Below, piece after piece: positions 26,251 to 38,467 of a stretch of 64,000 nucleotides of DNA; the first letter of the stretch is position 1; each line of letters starts with the position of its first letter. The notes beneath the pieces are model-generated. The model saw nothing but the letters and a program-made list of their open reading frames with translations. It had not been told where the DNA came from and made no database searches. Made by a program: the position numbers and the translations under genes. Origin of the DNA: CBDDBU01 sp965226045 (GTDB lineage: Bacteria > Pseudomonadota > Alphaproteobacteria > VGEJ01). The stretch is taken from NCBI GenBank assembly GCA_965226045.1, contig CBDDBU010000026.1, positions 248,001 to 312,000 on the forward strand, written 5' to 3'.

Positions 26251-27033
26251 ATGCCGGTGGCGCCCGCGCCCCGAGCCGAGCGCGACCAGAAACCTCGGCT
26301 CGATCAGCTCCTGGTGACGCGCGGCTTGGCTGAGAGCGGCGAACGTGCCCGTGCCTTGGTCATGGCCGGCGTCGTCTTCACGGGAACCCGACGCCTCGAC
26401 AAACCCGGCCTGCGTCTCGCGCCCGACGCGCCGCTCGAGGTTCGGGGCCGCGATCATCGCTGGGTTAGCCGTGGCGGTCTCAAGCTCGACCACGCCCTTC
26501 AGCACTTCGAGATCGAACCACTCGGCGCGGTCGCCCTCGATATCGGCGCCTCGACCGGTGGCTTCACCGATGTCCTGCTCGCGCGGGGCGCGCGCCGCGT
26601 CTACGCCGTCGATGTTGGCCACGGTCAGCTCGCCTGGAAGCTTCGCAACGATCCTCGCGTCGTGGTGCGGGAGCGAACCAACGCTCGCTACATCGGCCGC
26701 GAGGAGGTGCCCGATGGGGCCGACCTCATCGTCTGCGACGCTAGCTTCATCGGCCTTCGCACGGTGCTGCCGGCGCCACTGGCGCTGGCCGCGGCATCCG
26801 CTCATCTTGTGGCGCTCATCAAGCCCCAGTTCGAGGTCGGACCCGCGGCGGTGGGCCGTGGCGGTGTGGTGCGCGACGCCGCCGCCCATCAACAAGTCTG
26901 CGACGACATCGACGAGTGGCTCGACACTCGGCCCGGTTGGCGCGTGATCGGCGTTACCGAAAGCCCAATAACCGGGCCCAAGGGCAACCGCGAATTCCTT
27001 ATCGCGGCCGCCCGGGGCGCTGCCCCGACTTAA
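26251..27033 (+). CDS. tlyA: TlyA-family rRNA 2'-O-methyltransferase
   Basis: A 260-residue protein with an N-terminal S4 RNA-binding domain (RLDQLLVTRGLAESGERARALVMAG) and an FtsJ-type methyltransferase domain: SAM motif LDIGASTGGFTDVLLARGA (about 92), DLIVCDASFIGLR (about 158) and the catalytic-tetrad Lys in LIKPQFEVG. Often misnamed hemolysin. It lies 3 bp after dxs, the common alphaproteobacterial arrangement. It overlaps the convergent ABM gene by 4 bp. Confidence 0.9.
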   Translation: MPVAPAPRAERDQKPRLDQLLVTRGLAESGERARALVMAGVVFTGTRRLDKPGLRLAPDAPLEVRGRDHRWVSRGGLKLDHALQHFEIEPLGAVALDIGASTGGFTDVLLARGARRVYAVDVGHGQLAWKLRNDPRVVVRERTNARYIGREEVPDGADLIVCDASFIGLRTVLPAPLALAAASAHLVALIKPQFEVGPAAVGRGGVVRDAAAHQQVCDDIDEWLDTRPGWRVIGVTESPITGPKGNREFLIAAARGAAPT

Positions 27034-27326
27034 TCCGCGGACGACGCAAAACGGTCGATCCGGGCGACCGTGGGCCCCTCCTCCGCACGGCCGGTGAGGC
27101 CGTCGGCGAATGGCTTGAAGTGCGGCTGCCCCCGGAATCGTTGGTTCGCCGCCTCGTCGGCGATCCAGGTATAGTGAACGAACGAGACACCGTCTTGCTT
27201 GCGAGAGACCGTGTAGCGATAGCCTGGATCGGCCTGGGCCTTGACGGCCGCGACGAACTCGCGAATTGCCACCTCCTGTTCGGCGACTTTGTCGGCGCCG
27301 ACGCGATACTGGATCAGAAAGTCCAT
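27030..27326 (-). CDS. Antibiotic-biosynthesis-monooxygenase (ABM)-like protein
   Basis: A 98-residue ferredoxin-like-fold protein, starting at ATG 27326 with AAGGAG seven bases upstream (MDFLIQYRVGADK). Recognisable features are the KxQxGYRYTVSRKQDGVSFVHYTWIADEAA core and the HFKPFADGL ending. Such dimeric alpha/beta-barrel proteins are monooxygenases or ligand-binding proteins of unknown substrate. It follows the broken sigma factor gene by 32 bp on the same strand, so the pair may have been an operon. Confidence 0.7.
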   Translation of the reverse strand: MDFLIQYRVGADKVAEQEVAIREFVAAVKAQADPGYRYTVSRKQDGVSFVHYTWIADEAANQRFRGQPHFKPFADGLTGRAEEGPTVARIDRFASSAD

Positions 27327-27358
27327 CAGTTTCTCCTTCTCGGGGTTGGTTGGGTGGT

Positions 27359-28186
27359 TTAGTCGCGCCGCTCGGCTTCCCAAGCGGCGAGTTCCTGGAA
27401 CAGCAGGTCATGCAGCCGGAGCGCCGTGCCGCCCTCGAGGTCGGCAGCGCGCACGAGGGCGGCGCGTTTCGCGAATTGGGCGCGGGCATCGGCGTCCGTA
27501 GGCGCGATGGCGGTGAGCTCGGGACCATGCCGTTCGGCATGGCGCACGATCGCGAAAACTCTTGCACTGGTAACACACTCCGGTCTTGCCGATCAGCGTG
27601 CACATGCCCTCGAAAGTCTCTTGCATGGCCCCGCGGCCGGCACTGAGATGGCGGCGCAATACCGACTCGGTTACGTCCAGCACGGCGGCAGCCTCGCGGG
27701 CGCTGAGCTCGAACACCTCGCGCAGCAACACCGCCGCCTGCTGCTCAGGCGGCAGCGATCGGCCGACGCAGCTGAAGCAGAACGCGACGTGCTGGGTAAT
27801 CTCGTAGCGGTACTCGGGATTACGCTCGACCGTGGTCAAGTCGGCGAGGTGGTCGGATGAGTCGCGGCCGATGCGCGAGCCGTTGAGCTGGGCGTCGGCC
27901 CGCCAGCGGCCGCGGTGGCGCAGCACGTCCAAACAAATGTTGAGCACGATGCGGAACAGCCACGTGCGCGGGCTGGCCTCGGCGCGAAAGCCGCCGATCT
28001 CCGTCAGGGCGCGCAGCGGCCTTCTTGCACCGCGTCGCCGGCGTCCTCGCGGCTGGTGAGCATACGGTAGGGCAGCGAGCGCAGCATCGCGAGATGCGGC
28101 TGGACCAACGCGCCAAAGGCGTCGCGATCGCCGGCCTGAGCCGCCGCGAGCGTGGCCGCCTCATCAGTCAATTCGCTGGACCGCAT
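27359..28186 (-). pseudogene. ECF-type RNA polymerase sigma factor, two frameshifts
   Basis: Read from ATG 28186: a region-2 segment (AAAQAGDRDAFGALVQPHLAMLRSLPYRML...DAGDAVQE), then a frame change near 28015-28025, then EIGGFRAEASPRTWLFRIVLNICLDVLRH with region 4 (LPPEQQAAVLLREVFELSAREAAAVLDVTESVLRRHLSAG), then a second change near 27558 after GKTGVCYQC. The last part (RHAERHGPELTAIAPTDADAR...FQELAAWEAERRD) completes a C-terminal extension. Regions 2 and 4 cannot be joined without correcting the first shift. Real decay or consensus error are both possible. Confidence 0.78.
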
Positions 28187-28328
28187 CCTCTGATTCCTTA
28201 CTACTTTGACGACCGGCCCACCGGAATCCGCCAAGTCGTTGATTTTTATCGGTAATATCTGACGACGCTAGCGATGCGACCGGGCCGGGTTTCAGGCCCC
28301 GGCGCACACCGGCCGGACGGACACCGCG

Positions 28329-29399
28329 TTAGCCGCATTGGGCGCGATGGCGCAGCAGGTGGTCGGCGAGGACGCAGGCCATCATGGCCTCGCCGACTGG
28401 AACCGCACGAATGCCGACACACGGATCGTGGCGGCCGGTCGTTGTGATCTCCACGTCGTAGCCACCCGCATCCACGGTGCGCAGCGGCTTGGGGATCGAT
28501 GACGTTGGCTTGACAGCGAAGCGCACCACGATGTCCTGGCCGGTCGAAATACCGCCAAGCACGCCGCCGGCATTGTTCGAGAGAAAGTGAACGGCATCCC
28601 CGTCCATCCGCATCTCGTCGGCGTTCTGTTCCGCGTTCAGAGCGGCGGCCGCGAAACCGGCGCCAATCTCGACCGCCTTGACCGCGTTGATTCCCATCAT
28701 CGCTGCGGCAAGCTCGGCGTCGAGCTTACCGTAGATGGGCGCGCCGAGCCCGACCGGCAAACCGCTCGCCACAACTTCGATCACCGCGCCGGCCGAGGAG
28801 CCAGCCTTGCGCAGACGGTCGAGCAACGTCGTCCAGTCCGCCACCATTTCCGGATCGGGGCACCAGAAATCGTTCTGATCGACCGCCTCCCAATCCCACC
28901 GTTCGCGATCGATCCGATGGGACCCAATCTGTACCAGGGCGCCCCGCACGCTCACCCCCGCCCCCAGCACCAGGCGCGCGACCGCACCAGCGGCAACCCG
29001 CGTCGCGGTCTCTCGGGCCGACGCCCGTCCACCGCCACGGTAGTCGCGGGCGCCGTACTTTTGGGTGTAGGTGTAGTCGGCGTGACTCGGACGGTATTTA
29101 TCCTTGATCGACTCGTAGTCGCGCGTGCGCGAATCGACGTTGTCGATCTGCAACGCGACCGGCGTCCCCGTCGTCGCCCCCTCGAAAACGCCAGAAAGGA
29201 TGCGCACCGCATCGGGTTCGCGGCGCTGACTCGTGAAGCGGGAACGTCCGGGCCGGCGGCGGTCCAGCCAGGTCTGGATATCGTCCTCGGCAAGCGCGAT
29301 ACCGGGCGGCGTGCCATCGACGACGCAGCCGATCGCCGGACCGTGGCTTTCGCCCCACGTGGTCACCCGAAACAGATGGCCGAAGCTGTTGTGCGACAT
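28329..29399 (-). CDS. aroC: Chorismate synthase
   Basis: Last step of the shikimate pathway: 5-enolpyruvylshikimate-3-phosphate to chorismate, using reduced FMN. 356 residues, normal length. Signatures GESHGPAIGCVVDGTPPGI (about 16), RYRGGGRASARETATRVAAGAVAR-type segment (about 123), and the FMN-binding AGGVLGGISTGQDIVVRFAVKPTSS (about 275). Transcribed away from the sigma-factor remnant; fabI follows 34 bp upstream on the same strand. Confidence 0.96.
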   Translation of the reverse strand: MSHNSFGHLFRVTTWGESHGPAIGCVVDGTPPGIALAEDDIQTWLDRRRPGRSRFTSQRREPDAVRILSGVFEGATTGTPVALQIDNVDSRTRDYESIKDKYRPSHADYTYTQKYGARDYRGGGRASARETATRVAAGAVARLVLGAGVSVRGALVQIGSHRIDRERWDWEAVDQNDFWCPDPEMVADWTTLLDRLRKAGSSAGAVIEVVASGLPVGLGAPIYGKLDAELAAAMMGINAVKAVEIGAGFAAAALNAEQNADEMRMDGDAVHFLSNNAGGVLGGISTGQDIVVRFAVKPTSSIPKPLRTVDAGGYDVEITTTGRHDPCVGIRAVPVGEAMMACVLADHLLRHRAQCG

Positions 29400-29433
29400 C
29401 TTCGCTATCGTCCCCGCGCTTGGCCGAGGATCG

Positions 29434-30246
29434 CTAGACGGTCGCGATATCCGGCGCGTCCGCCGCCTTCATGCCGACGACGTGATAGCCCGCGTCAACG
29501 TGATGGATCTCGCCGGTAACGCTGCGCCCCAGATCGCTCAGCAGATACAGCGCGCTGCCGCCCACTTCCTCGATCGTTATCGTTCGTTTAAGAGGCGAGT
29601 TGTACTCGTTCCACTTCAGGATGTGGCGAAAATCGCCGATGCCCGAAGCCGCCAGGGTCTTGATCGGACCCGCCGAGATCGCGTTGACGCGAATGTTATC
29701 ACGGCCCAAGTCGACCGCCATGTATCGAACTGTGGCCTCTAGCGCCGCCTTGGCGACGCCCATCATGTTGTAGTGCGGCATGACCTTCTCCGCGCCGTAG
29801 TAGGTCATGGTCAAAAGGCTACCGCCGCTCTTCATGAGCCGCTCGGCGCGCTGGCAAACAGCAATCAACGAGTAGCACGAGATTTGCAGGGTGAGCGCAA
29901 AATTATCCAGCGAGACATCGACAAACCGGCCTTTGAGTTGCTCGCGCTCCGAATAGGCAATGGCGTGGACGACGAAATCGAGCTCGCCCCACTCCGCGTC
30001 GATATCGGCGAATACCTGGTCGAGGCTAGCCGTATCCGTGACATCGCACGGCATGACCAGGTTCGATCCCACTGCCTCCGCGAGCGGCTTGACCCGCTTG
30101 CCAAGCGCCTCCCCCTGGTAGGTAAAGGCAAGCTCGGCGCCATGATCGGCCAGCACCCGTGCGATACCCCAGGCGATGGACCGATCGTTGGCGACGCCCA
30201 GGATGAGGCCGCGTTTGCCAGCCATCAGCGGGGTGCCCTCGGTCAT
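29434..30246 (-). CDS. fabI: Enoyl-[acyl-carrier-protein] reductase (NADH), FabI
   Basis: Reduces enoyl-ACP in type II fatty acid synthesis. 270 residues from ATG 30246 (MTEGTPLMAGKRGLILG). The atypical SDR cofactor motif GVANDRSIAWGIA (about 14), FAYQ-like FTYQGEALGKRV, and the FabI active-site pair Tyr-x6-Lys in SYYGAEKVMPHYNMMGVAKAALE (about 155) are present, with KTLAASGI in the substrate loop. It ends with a C-terminal GYHVVGMKAADAPDI tail usual in alphaproteobacteria. Confidence 0.95.
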   Translation of the reverse strand: MTEGTPLMAGKRGLILGVANDRSIAWGIARVLADHGAELAFTYQGEALGKRVKPLAEAVGSNLVMPCDVTDTASLDQVFADIDAEWGELDFVVHAIAYSEREQLKGRFVDVSLDNFALTLQISCYSLIAVCQRAERLMKSGGSLLTMTYYGAEKVMPHYNMMGVAKAALEATVRYMAVDLGRDNIRVNAISAGPIKTLAASGIGDFRHILKWNEYNSPLKRTITIEEVGGSALYLLSDLGRSVTGEIHHVDAGYHVVGMKAADAPDIATV

Positions 30247-30428
30247 CTGCGCCTCGCTTGGGTGAATGGACGGCAAGAGGGCGCTTGTCGCGCGTCTCAA
30301 GCGCGGGAGCCGGCGCTATCCTACACCAAAACGAGCCGCCGCTACCCTGGGCATAGGGGCAAGAAATATTGCCGCATATGGGCCTTGCCCCTGTGCCATG
30401 GCGGAACAGGGAGCGCCGACATGCCGGC

Positions 30429-33107
<2,679 letters not shown>

Positions 33108-33223
33108 CGTTCTCCCACCTTCAGAGTCAGGCAAGCGGCGCGAGCGACAGCCCCGGCGATCCAGGCCATGATCAAAACCCCGACCCGCCCTCGGCGTAAA
33201 GTGAGCCTGTTACAACGCGGCGG

Positions 33224-35296
33224 CTATCCCTCAATCAGTGAAAAGTCGGCGAGCAGCAAAAACCGGGTGCGGATCACGTCGAGAAGCCGCAGGCGGTTTT
33301 CCCGCGATGCCGCATCGTCGGTGTTGACCGTGACCTGATCGAAAAAGGCGTCGATCGGAACGCGCAACTTGGCGAAGGCGTGACAGGCGCCAGTGAAGTC
33401 CTCTTTCTTGATCGCCGGGCCTACATCCGCCTCGGCCCTGGCCAGTGCCTCTTGGAGGCGCATTTCCTCGCTCGCGGCAAGCAAGCTCTCGGCGAGATCG
33501 CCGCCGCCGTAGGTCTTGCCGTCCTTGCGCTGCTCGATCTCGACGATGTTGTTGGCGCGCTTGAAGGCGGTGAGCAGGTTAGCGCCGTCGTCGCTTTCGA
33601 GGAAGGCGCCCAGCGCCTCGACCCGAGCCAACAGACGCACCAGATCGTCCTCGCCGGTCAGCGCGAACACGGCGCTGATGAGGTCATGGCGCACGCCGCG
33701 CTCGCGCAGGTGCACCTTCAGCCGATCGGCGAAGAAGGTCAGCAGCCCGAAGGAATCTGCGTCGCCCTCCTCGATCTCTTCGCCCGGATAGAGGCTGAAA
33801 GCGGCAACGAACACGTCGTTGAGGGGAATCCGCAAGCCGTTCTCGACGATAAGCCGAATGACGCCGAGGGCGGCGCGACGCAGGGCGAAGGGATCGCGCG
33901 AGCCGGTCGGCTTCTCGTCGATGGCGAAAAATCCGACCAGGGTGTCGATCTTGTCGGCGAGCGCCACCGCCACGCTCACCGGCGCCGACGGACACGTGTC
34001 GGATGGCCCCAGCGGCGCGTAGTGCTCGGCGATCGCGTCGGCGACCGCCGTGTCCTCGCCCTCGGCCAGCGCGTAGTGACGGCCCATGGTTCCCTGTAGC
34101 TCGGGGAACTCGCCGACCATCTCGGTCAACAGATCAGCCTTGCAAAGCCGCGCCGCCATGCGTACTCGGTCGTGGGTGGTGGCCGGGATATGCTGAGCAA
34201 GGTGCATCGCCAGGGCCTCGATGCGATCGACCTTTTGATCGAGCGTGCCGAGCTTGGCGTGAAAGATCACCTCCGCGAGCCTTGGCACCCGGTCGGAGAG
34301 CGATATCTCGCGGTCCTGGTCCCAGAAGAAGCGGGCATCGGCGAGGCGGGCGCGCAGCACCCGCTCGTTGCCAGCGACGATAGCGCTCCCACCGTCATCG
34401 GCCTCGATGTTGGCGACGACGATGAAGCGCGGCGCGAGCTTCCCGTCCGGCGTCTCGGTCGCCAGATAGCGCTGGTGATTGCGCATCGCGGCGATCAGCA
34501 CCTCCTCGGGCAACGACATATAGTCGGCGTCGATGGCGCCCATCAGCACCACCGGCCACTCGACCAGGCCGGCGAGTTCGCTCAGTAATCCTTCGTCCTG
34601 GCGCAGTCGCGAGCCGTCTTCTGTCGCCAACCGCCCGGCGTCTTTCAAGATCATCGTCCGCCGTTGAGCAGGATCGACCAGCACGCAGGCGTCGTGCAAT
34701 TTACGCTCGTAGTCGGCGAAGTCGGTGACGGCGAATGGCGCGGGCGCGTGTACACGATGGCCGACGGTTGTGTTGCCCGCCATGGTATCGGCGAACGTGA
34801 ACGGCAGGACGTGGCCATCGAACAGGCAGAGAAGTCCGTGCACGGGCCGCACCCAACGTAGGCTTCGCGTGCCCCAGCGCATCGACTTCGGCCACGGCAG
34901 CGCGGTCATCGCTGACGGCAACACTTCCGCCAGCACCGCCGCCGTGGGCCGGCCCTTTGCTTCGATCACCGCGAAATAGAAGCGGCCCTTGTCAGCCTCT
35001 CGCTCCTCCAACTGATCGCGCGTCAGCCCCAGCGATTGGCAGAACCCCGCGACCGCCTTCTCCGGCGCGCCAACCCGAGGACCACGCTTTTCGCTATGCA
35101 CATCGGGTTGTTTCTCGGGCAGGCCATCCACGACAAGGCCGAGGCGGCGCGGGGTGACGAACGTATCTATGCTTTCGAACGACAGCCCGGCCTCCTTGAG
35201 GCCCTTGGCGATCAGGCGATCGAGGTTCTCGGCTGCGGCCTTCTGGACCCCCGCCGGCATCTCCTCGGAGAGCAGCTCGAGCAGCAGTTCGGCCAT
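33224..35296 (-). CDS. glyS: Glycyl-tRNA synthetase beta subunit
   Basis: Beta chain of the bacterial alpha2beta2 glycyl-tRNA synthetase. 690 residues, normal. N-terminal LLLELLSEEMPAGVQ, the HD-like middle region (VLIAAMRNHQRYL; FHAKLGTLDQKVDR; ADLLTEMVGEFPELQGTMGRHYA), and a C-terminal anticodon-binding DALR-like region ending FFDQVTVNTDDAA. glyQ ends 4 bp upstream, so the two are one operon. Confidence 0.95.
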   Translation of the reverse strand: MAELLLELLSEEMPAGVQKAAAENLDRLIAKGLKEAGLSFESIDTFVTPRRLGLVVDGLPEKQPDVHSEKRGPRVGAPEKAVAGFCQSLGLTRDQLEEREADKGRFYFAVIEAKGRPTAAVLAEVLPSAMTALPWPKSMRWGTRSLRWVRPVHGLLCLFDGHVLPFTFADTMAGNTTVGHRVHAPAPFAVTDFADYERKLHDACVLVDPAQRRTMILKDAGRLATEDGSRLRQDEGLLSELAGLVEWPVVLMGAIDADYMSLPEEVLIAAMRNHQRYLATETPDGKLAPRFIVVANIEADDGGSAIVAGNERVLRARLADARFFWDQDREISLSDRVPRLAEVIFHAKLGTLDQKVDRIEALAMHLAQHIPATTHDRVRMAARLCKADLLTEMVGEFPELQGTMGRHYALAEGEDTAVADAIAEHYAPLGPSDTCPSAPVSVAVALADKIDTLVGFFAIDEKPTGSRDPFALRRAALGVIRLIVENGLRIPLNDVFVAAFSLYPGEEIEEGDADSFGLLTFFADRLKVHLRERGVRHDLISAVFALTGEDDLVRLLARVEALGAFLESDDGANLLTAFKRANNIVEIEQRKDGKTYGGGDLAESLLAASEEMRLQEALARAEADVGPAIKKEDFTGACHAFAKLRVPIDAFFDQVTVNTDDAASRENRLRLLDVIRTRFLLLADFSLIEG

Positions 35297-35299
35297 CGG

Positions 35300-36166
35300 C
35301 TACGTGCGCGCTCCCTCGAGCCACTCTTCGCAGCAAGCCTTGCTCAGCTCGCGCACCCGGCCGATGTAGGCGGCCCGCTCGGTGACGCTGATGACGCCGC
35401 GGGCGTCGAGCAGATTGAACAGATGGCTCGCCTTCATACACTGATCGTAGGCAGGCAGCGCCAAGCCGGCGCCGACCAGGCTCCGGCACTCGACCTCGGC
35501 GTCGGCGAAGTGCCGGAGCAGCATCTCGGTCCCGGCATGCTCAAAATTGTGGGCCGAGAATTCACGCTCGGCGCGCAGGAATACATCGCCGTAGGAGACG
35601 CCGGCCCCATTCCAGTCAAGATCGTAGACGTTCTCGACCCCCTGGATGTACATGGCCAAGCGCTCCAGCCCGTAGGTCAGCTCGCCCGAGATCACCTCGC
35701 ACTCGATCCCGCCGACCTGTTGGAAATAAGTGAACTGGGTGATCTCCATGCCATCGCACCAGACCTCCCAGCCGAGGCCCCACGCCCCCAGCGTCGGGCT
35801 TTCCCAGTCGTCCTCGACAAAACGGATGTCGTGGCGGCGCAAATCGATCCCGAGCGTCGCCAGGCTGTTCAGATAGAGCTCCTGCAAGTCATCCGGCGAA
35901 GGTTTGAGAATCGCCTGGAACTGGTAGTAGTGCTGGAGCCGGTTCGGGTTCTCGCCATAGCGGCCATCGGCCGGGCGCCGCGAGGGTTGGACATAGGCGG
36001 CGCGCCACGGCTCGGGCCCGAGCGCCCGTAGCGTCGTTGCCGGGTGGAACGTACCGGCGCCGACCTCCATGTCGTAGGGCTGAAGGATCACGCAACCCTG
36101 CGCGGCCCAATACGCCTGCAGGGCAAGAATGATGTCCTGAAACGAGGTCGCCGGAGACTGCCCCAC
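35300..36166 (-). CDS. glyQ: Glycyl-tRNA synthetase alpha subunit
   Basis: Catalytic class II core of the alpha2beta2 enzyme. I start at GTG 36166 (VGQSPATSFQDIILALQAYW), giving 288 residues, the usual length; an ATG 28 codons upstream would overlap the preceding 81-residue gene. Class II motifs are seen in VILQPYDMEVGAGTFHPATTLRALG, YVQPSRRPADGRYGENPNRLQHYYQFQ and LTYGLERLAMYIQG. Confidence 0.95.
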   Translation of the reverse strand: MGQSPATSFQDIILALQAYWAAQGCVILQPYDMEVGAGTFHPATTLRALGPEPWRAAYVQPSRRPADGRYGENPNRLQHYYQFQAILKPSPDDLQELYLNSLATLGIDLRRHDIRFVEDDWESPTLGAWGLGWEVWCDGMEITQFTYFQQVGGIECEVISGELTYGLERLAMYIQGVENVYDLDWNGAGVSYGDVFLRAEREFSAHNFEHAGTEMLLRHFADAEVECRSLVGAGLALPAYDQCMKASHLFNLLDARGVISVTERAAYIGRVRELSKACCEEWLEGART

Positions 36167-36171
36167 GGGGT

Positions 36172-36417
36172 TTAGGTCGCGTAGGGACAATCGGCGCGGT
36201 CGCAGGCCGGGGGCTGCGCCGAAGCGGAATAGGCCTGGCAGACCGGGCACTGGCGCATGTTCTCGACGCTATCCGCCGCGGCGCTCTCGGTCTGTTTCGG
36301 ATCTTGGCTGCCGCGCCGCTCCAACGCGGCGGTGCGGCGTTGGAGCAGCTTGATGCCATACCACACCGCCGCCACGACGATACCGAGGAGGATGAACTTG
36401 CCGAGGCCGCCGAACAT
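36172..36417 (-). CDS. Small membrane protein with C-terminal cysteine cluster
   Basis: An 81-residue protein: one membrane helix near the N-terminus (KFILLGIVVAAVWYGIKLL), a charged linker, and CPVCQAYSASAQPPACDRADCPYAT at the end, with four cysteines spaced like a zinc ribbon or a 2Fe-2S site. Function unknown. It lies just before glyQ and probably shares its transcript with it. Confidence 0.65.
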   Translation of the reverse strand: MFGGLGKFILLGIVVAAVWYGIKLLQRRTAALERRGSQDPKQTESAAADSVENMRQCPVCQAYSASAQPPACDRADCPYAT

Positions 36418-36469
36418 GGCTGAGGTTTAGTGGCGCTGACCCGCCGCGGTCAAGCCGCGCAATCCGTTT

Positions 36470-37318
36470 TTAGAGCCCGAAGCGATGCCAGTGCCCCCGC
36501 GTCTCGATCGCCTCGATCAGCTGCTCGGCCCAACCCACCGACGACATGCCGAGCGGCAGCCGCAGCCGCCTCTCGAGCCAGCCGCGCCGCCCGGCGACAA
36601 CCCGGAACCGGACTTTATCGCCGTAGCGCGCGCGCATCACCGTGCGAAGGTCGCCAAGGCCATCGATCAGACCGAGGCCGAGTGCCCGCTTTCCCGTCCA
36701 CACTTCGCCTGAAAACAGCTTCCGCTGGGCACCCTTGAGGCGCTCGCCCCGACGTTCGCGCACGTAGGCCTTGAAGCTATCGTGCACATCTTTCTGCAGC
36801 GCCATGAGGCGAGTGACGTCTTCAGCGTCTTCCGCCGCGAACGGGTCGAGCATCATCTTCTTATCGCCGCGCGTGTGCAGACGGCGCTCGATGCCGATCT
36901 TCTCCAACAGTGCTTGAAAGCCGAAACCCGCGTAGATGACCCCGATGGAGCCGATGATCGAGTTTTCGTCGGCATAGATCTCGTCTCCCGCGCAGGCGAG
37001 CCAATAGCCACCAGAAGCCGCCACGTCTTCGGCGAAGGCGAACACCGGCACCTTCTTTTCGTCGGCCAGGGCCCGGATGCGCCTGGCGATCAGCGCCGAT
37101 TGGACCGGCGATCCGCCGGGCGAGTTCACGGCCAGCGCCACCGCCTTAAGGTGGTGCAACTTGAAGGCCCGTTCGATCTGACCGGCCAGCCCAGTCAGAT
37201 TGAGACCACCGCGCAGGCGCGATTCACCGCCGATCACGCCGCTCAACCGCAGCACGGCGACTACCGGCCGCCGCTCCCGCCACGGCGCCCAAAACCTAGT
37301 GAGCCACTTCTCCATCAT
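36470..37318 (-). CDS. S49 family serine peptidase (SppA/SohB-like)
   Basis: A 282-residue ClpP-fold membrane-associated peptidase that should degrade signal peptides or membrane-protein fragments. I start at ATG 37318 (MMEKWLTRFWAPW). Oxyanion motif VNSPGGSPVQSALI (about 80), nucleophile Ser in AEDVAASGGYWLA (about 115) and the general-base Lys in TRGDKKMMLDPF (about 165) are all visible. Single-domain length, unlike E. coli SppA. No obvious N-terminal membrane anchor beyond the tryptophan-rich start. Confidence 0.88.
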   Translation of the reverse strand: MMEKWLTRFWAPWRERRPVVAVLRLSGVIGGESRLRGGLNLTGLAGQIERAFKLHHLKAVALAVNSPGGSPVQSALIARRIRALADEKKVPVFAFAEDVAASGGYWLACAGDEIYADENSIIGSIGVIYAGFGFQALLEKIGIERRLHTRGDKKMMLDPFAAEDAEDVTRLMALQKDVHDSFKAYVRERRGERLKGAQRKLFSGEVWTGKRALGLGLIDGLGDLRTVMRARYGDKVRFRVVAGRRGWLERRLRLPLGMSSVGWAEQLIEAIETRGHWHRFGL

Positions 37319-37374
37319 CGTCGCCCATAGATGGGGTGCATGCCCGGCCCCAACAAGAGCGACGCGCGCTGACA

Positions 37375-38142
37375 CTACAAGACGAGCCCCGCGCCGTCGC
37401 GCAGCACAGCGTCCGCCCCGTCGGTATAGGCGCCGTCGGCGGTATGCAGCACGAGCCCCGCGGCCATGGTCAACGGCGCGGCCGAGCCCTTGCGCGCCCG
37501 GACGATGAGCAACTTGGCCGCCTTGCCCTCAACTGGCCACAGCGGGAACAGCACGATGGCGCCCATGTCGCCGCGCAGGGGTTCGAGGATGGCGTCGATC
37601 TGCGCCGCCCGGGCGATCATGGTGATCGTGCCGCCGGAACGCACTCGATTGACCAGAAAGTTGATCCAGACGGCCAAATCACCGTCCGCGCGGTGGTGGC
37701 TCAATGCGCGGGCCGGCACCGGTGAGGGTTGCGAGCGCCCGAGCTCAAAATAGGGCGGATTGGCCATGGCGTGGTCGTAGGTGGTGGTGTCGAAGGGCGC
37801 CGGCGGATCACCAATGTCGCCCTCGATGATGCGCACTCGCGCATCCAAGCTGTTGAGCATCGCATTACCCGTCCCCACCGCCGCGAAGTCCGGCTGCAGT
37901 TCGATCCCGTCCACGCGGCAGCCGACCCGGCGTGCCAGGCACAGCGCCGCCGCACCCGACCCGGCGCCAGCCTCGGCGACGACCTCGCCAGCATCCGCCG
38001 CCACGGCGGCTGCCAGCAGCACGGCATCGACACCGGCACGTGGACATCCCGGCACGTCGGCGAGCCGCACCCGCCCGCCCATGATCGCGTATGCCCCCAT
38101 GTCTATGTTTCCTGGACCCTGTATGCGCGCGCCGACGATCAT
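37375..38142 (-). CDS. tRNA1(Val) adenine-N6 methyltransferase-like
   Basis: A 255-residue SAM-dependent methyltransferase of the TrmN6/YfiC type. GGRVRLADVPGCPRAGVDAVLLAAAV at the start is typical; the SAM motif is VAEAGAGSGAAALCLARR and the catalytic NPPYFE signature is at about residue 130. It probably methylates a tRNA adenine but could be an HemK-like protein methylase. It starts 8 bp after the DUF2007 stop, which suggests one transcript. Confidence 0.8.
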   Translation of the reverse strand: MIVGARIQGPGNIDMGAYAIMGGRVRLADVPGCPRAGVDAVLLAAAVAADAGEVVAEAGAGSGAAALCLARRVGCRVDGIELQPDFAAVGTGNAMLNSLDARVRIIEGDIGDPPAPFDTTTYDHAMANPPYFELGRSQPSPVPARALSHHRADGDLAVWINFLVNRVRSGGTITMIARAAQIDAILEPLRGDMGAIVLFPLWPVEGKAAKLLIVRARKGSAAPLTMAAGLVLHTADGAYTDGADAVLRDGAGLVL

Positions 38143-38150
38143 CGCGCCGA

Positions 38151-38378
38151 TCAGACCTGGGCGGGATCGGGCAGGTGAATGTCAGCCTCGGCGAGAAGCC
38201 GGCGCGCGCGGAGCTCGTCTGCTCGGGCCACGACCAGGCGCCTGGGCAGTGCGCCGATGCTCCCCTCGAGCACGCTGGTGTGGCTGTCAAACACGAAGGC
38301 CTCAATGGCGGCCTCGGTCAGGAGCGCGGTCAGCCACGACAAAAGCACGGGGTCGTTGGTGCGGAGGAGTTCGACCAT
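38151..38378 (-). CDS. DUF2007 domain protein
   Basis: A 75-residue protein matching the DUF2007 pattern (MVELLRTNDPVLLSWLTALL; EAFVFDSHTSVLEGSIGALPRRLVVA). The family resembles a signal-transducing PII-like ferredoxin fold of unknown role. It is divergent from the polyprenyl synthase gene. Confidence 0.8.
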   Translation of the reverse strand: MVELLRTNDPVLLSWLTALLTEAAIEAFVFDSHTSVLEGSIGALPRRLVVARADELRARRLLAEADIHLPDPAQV

Positions 38379-38467
38379 GCCAGCCTTCCCTATCGCCAGC
38401 CCTCCCTTGACCGGTCGGACGAGGCGCTTTTATGCTCGCCGCTCGTCTCCGGGAGGTCAAGAAAGGG

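Noticed and set aside
26251..27033. Hemolysin
   Set aside because: S4 plus FtsJ-like methyltransferase domains indicate an rRNA methyltransferase; the hemolysin name is historical.
28250..28328. Terminator after aroC
   Set aside because: Several GC palindromes exist (GGCCGG / CCGGCC), but no stem with a T-run on the minus strand.
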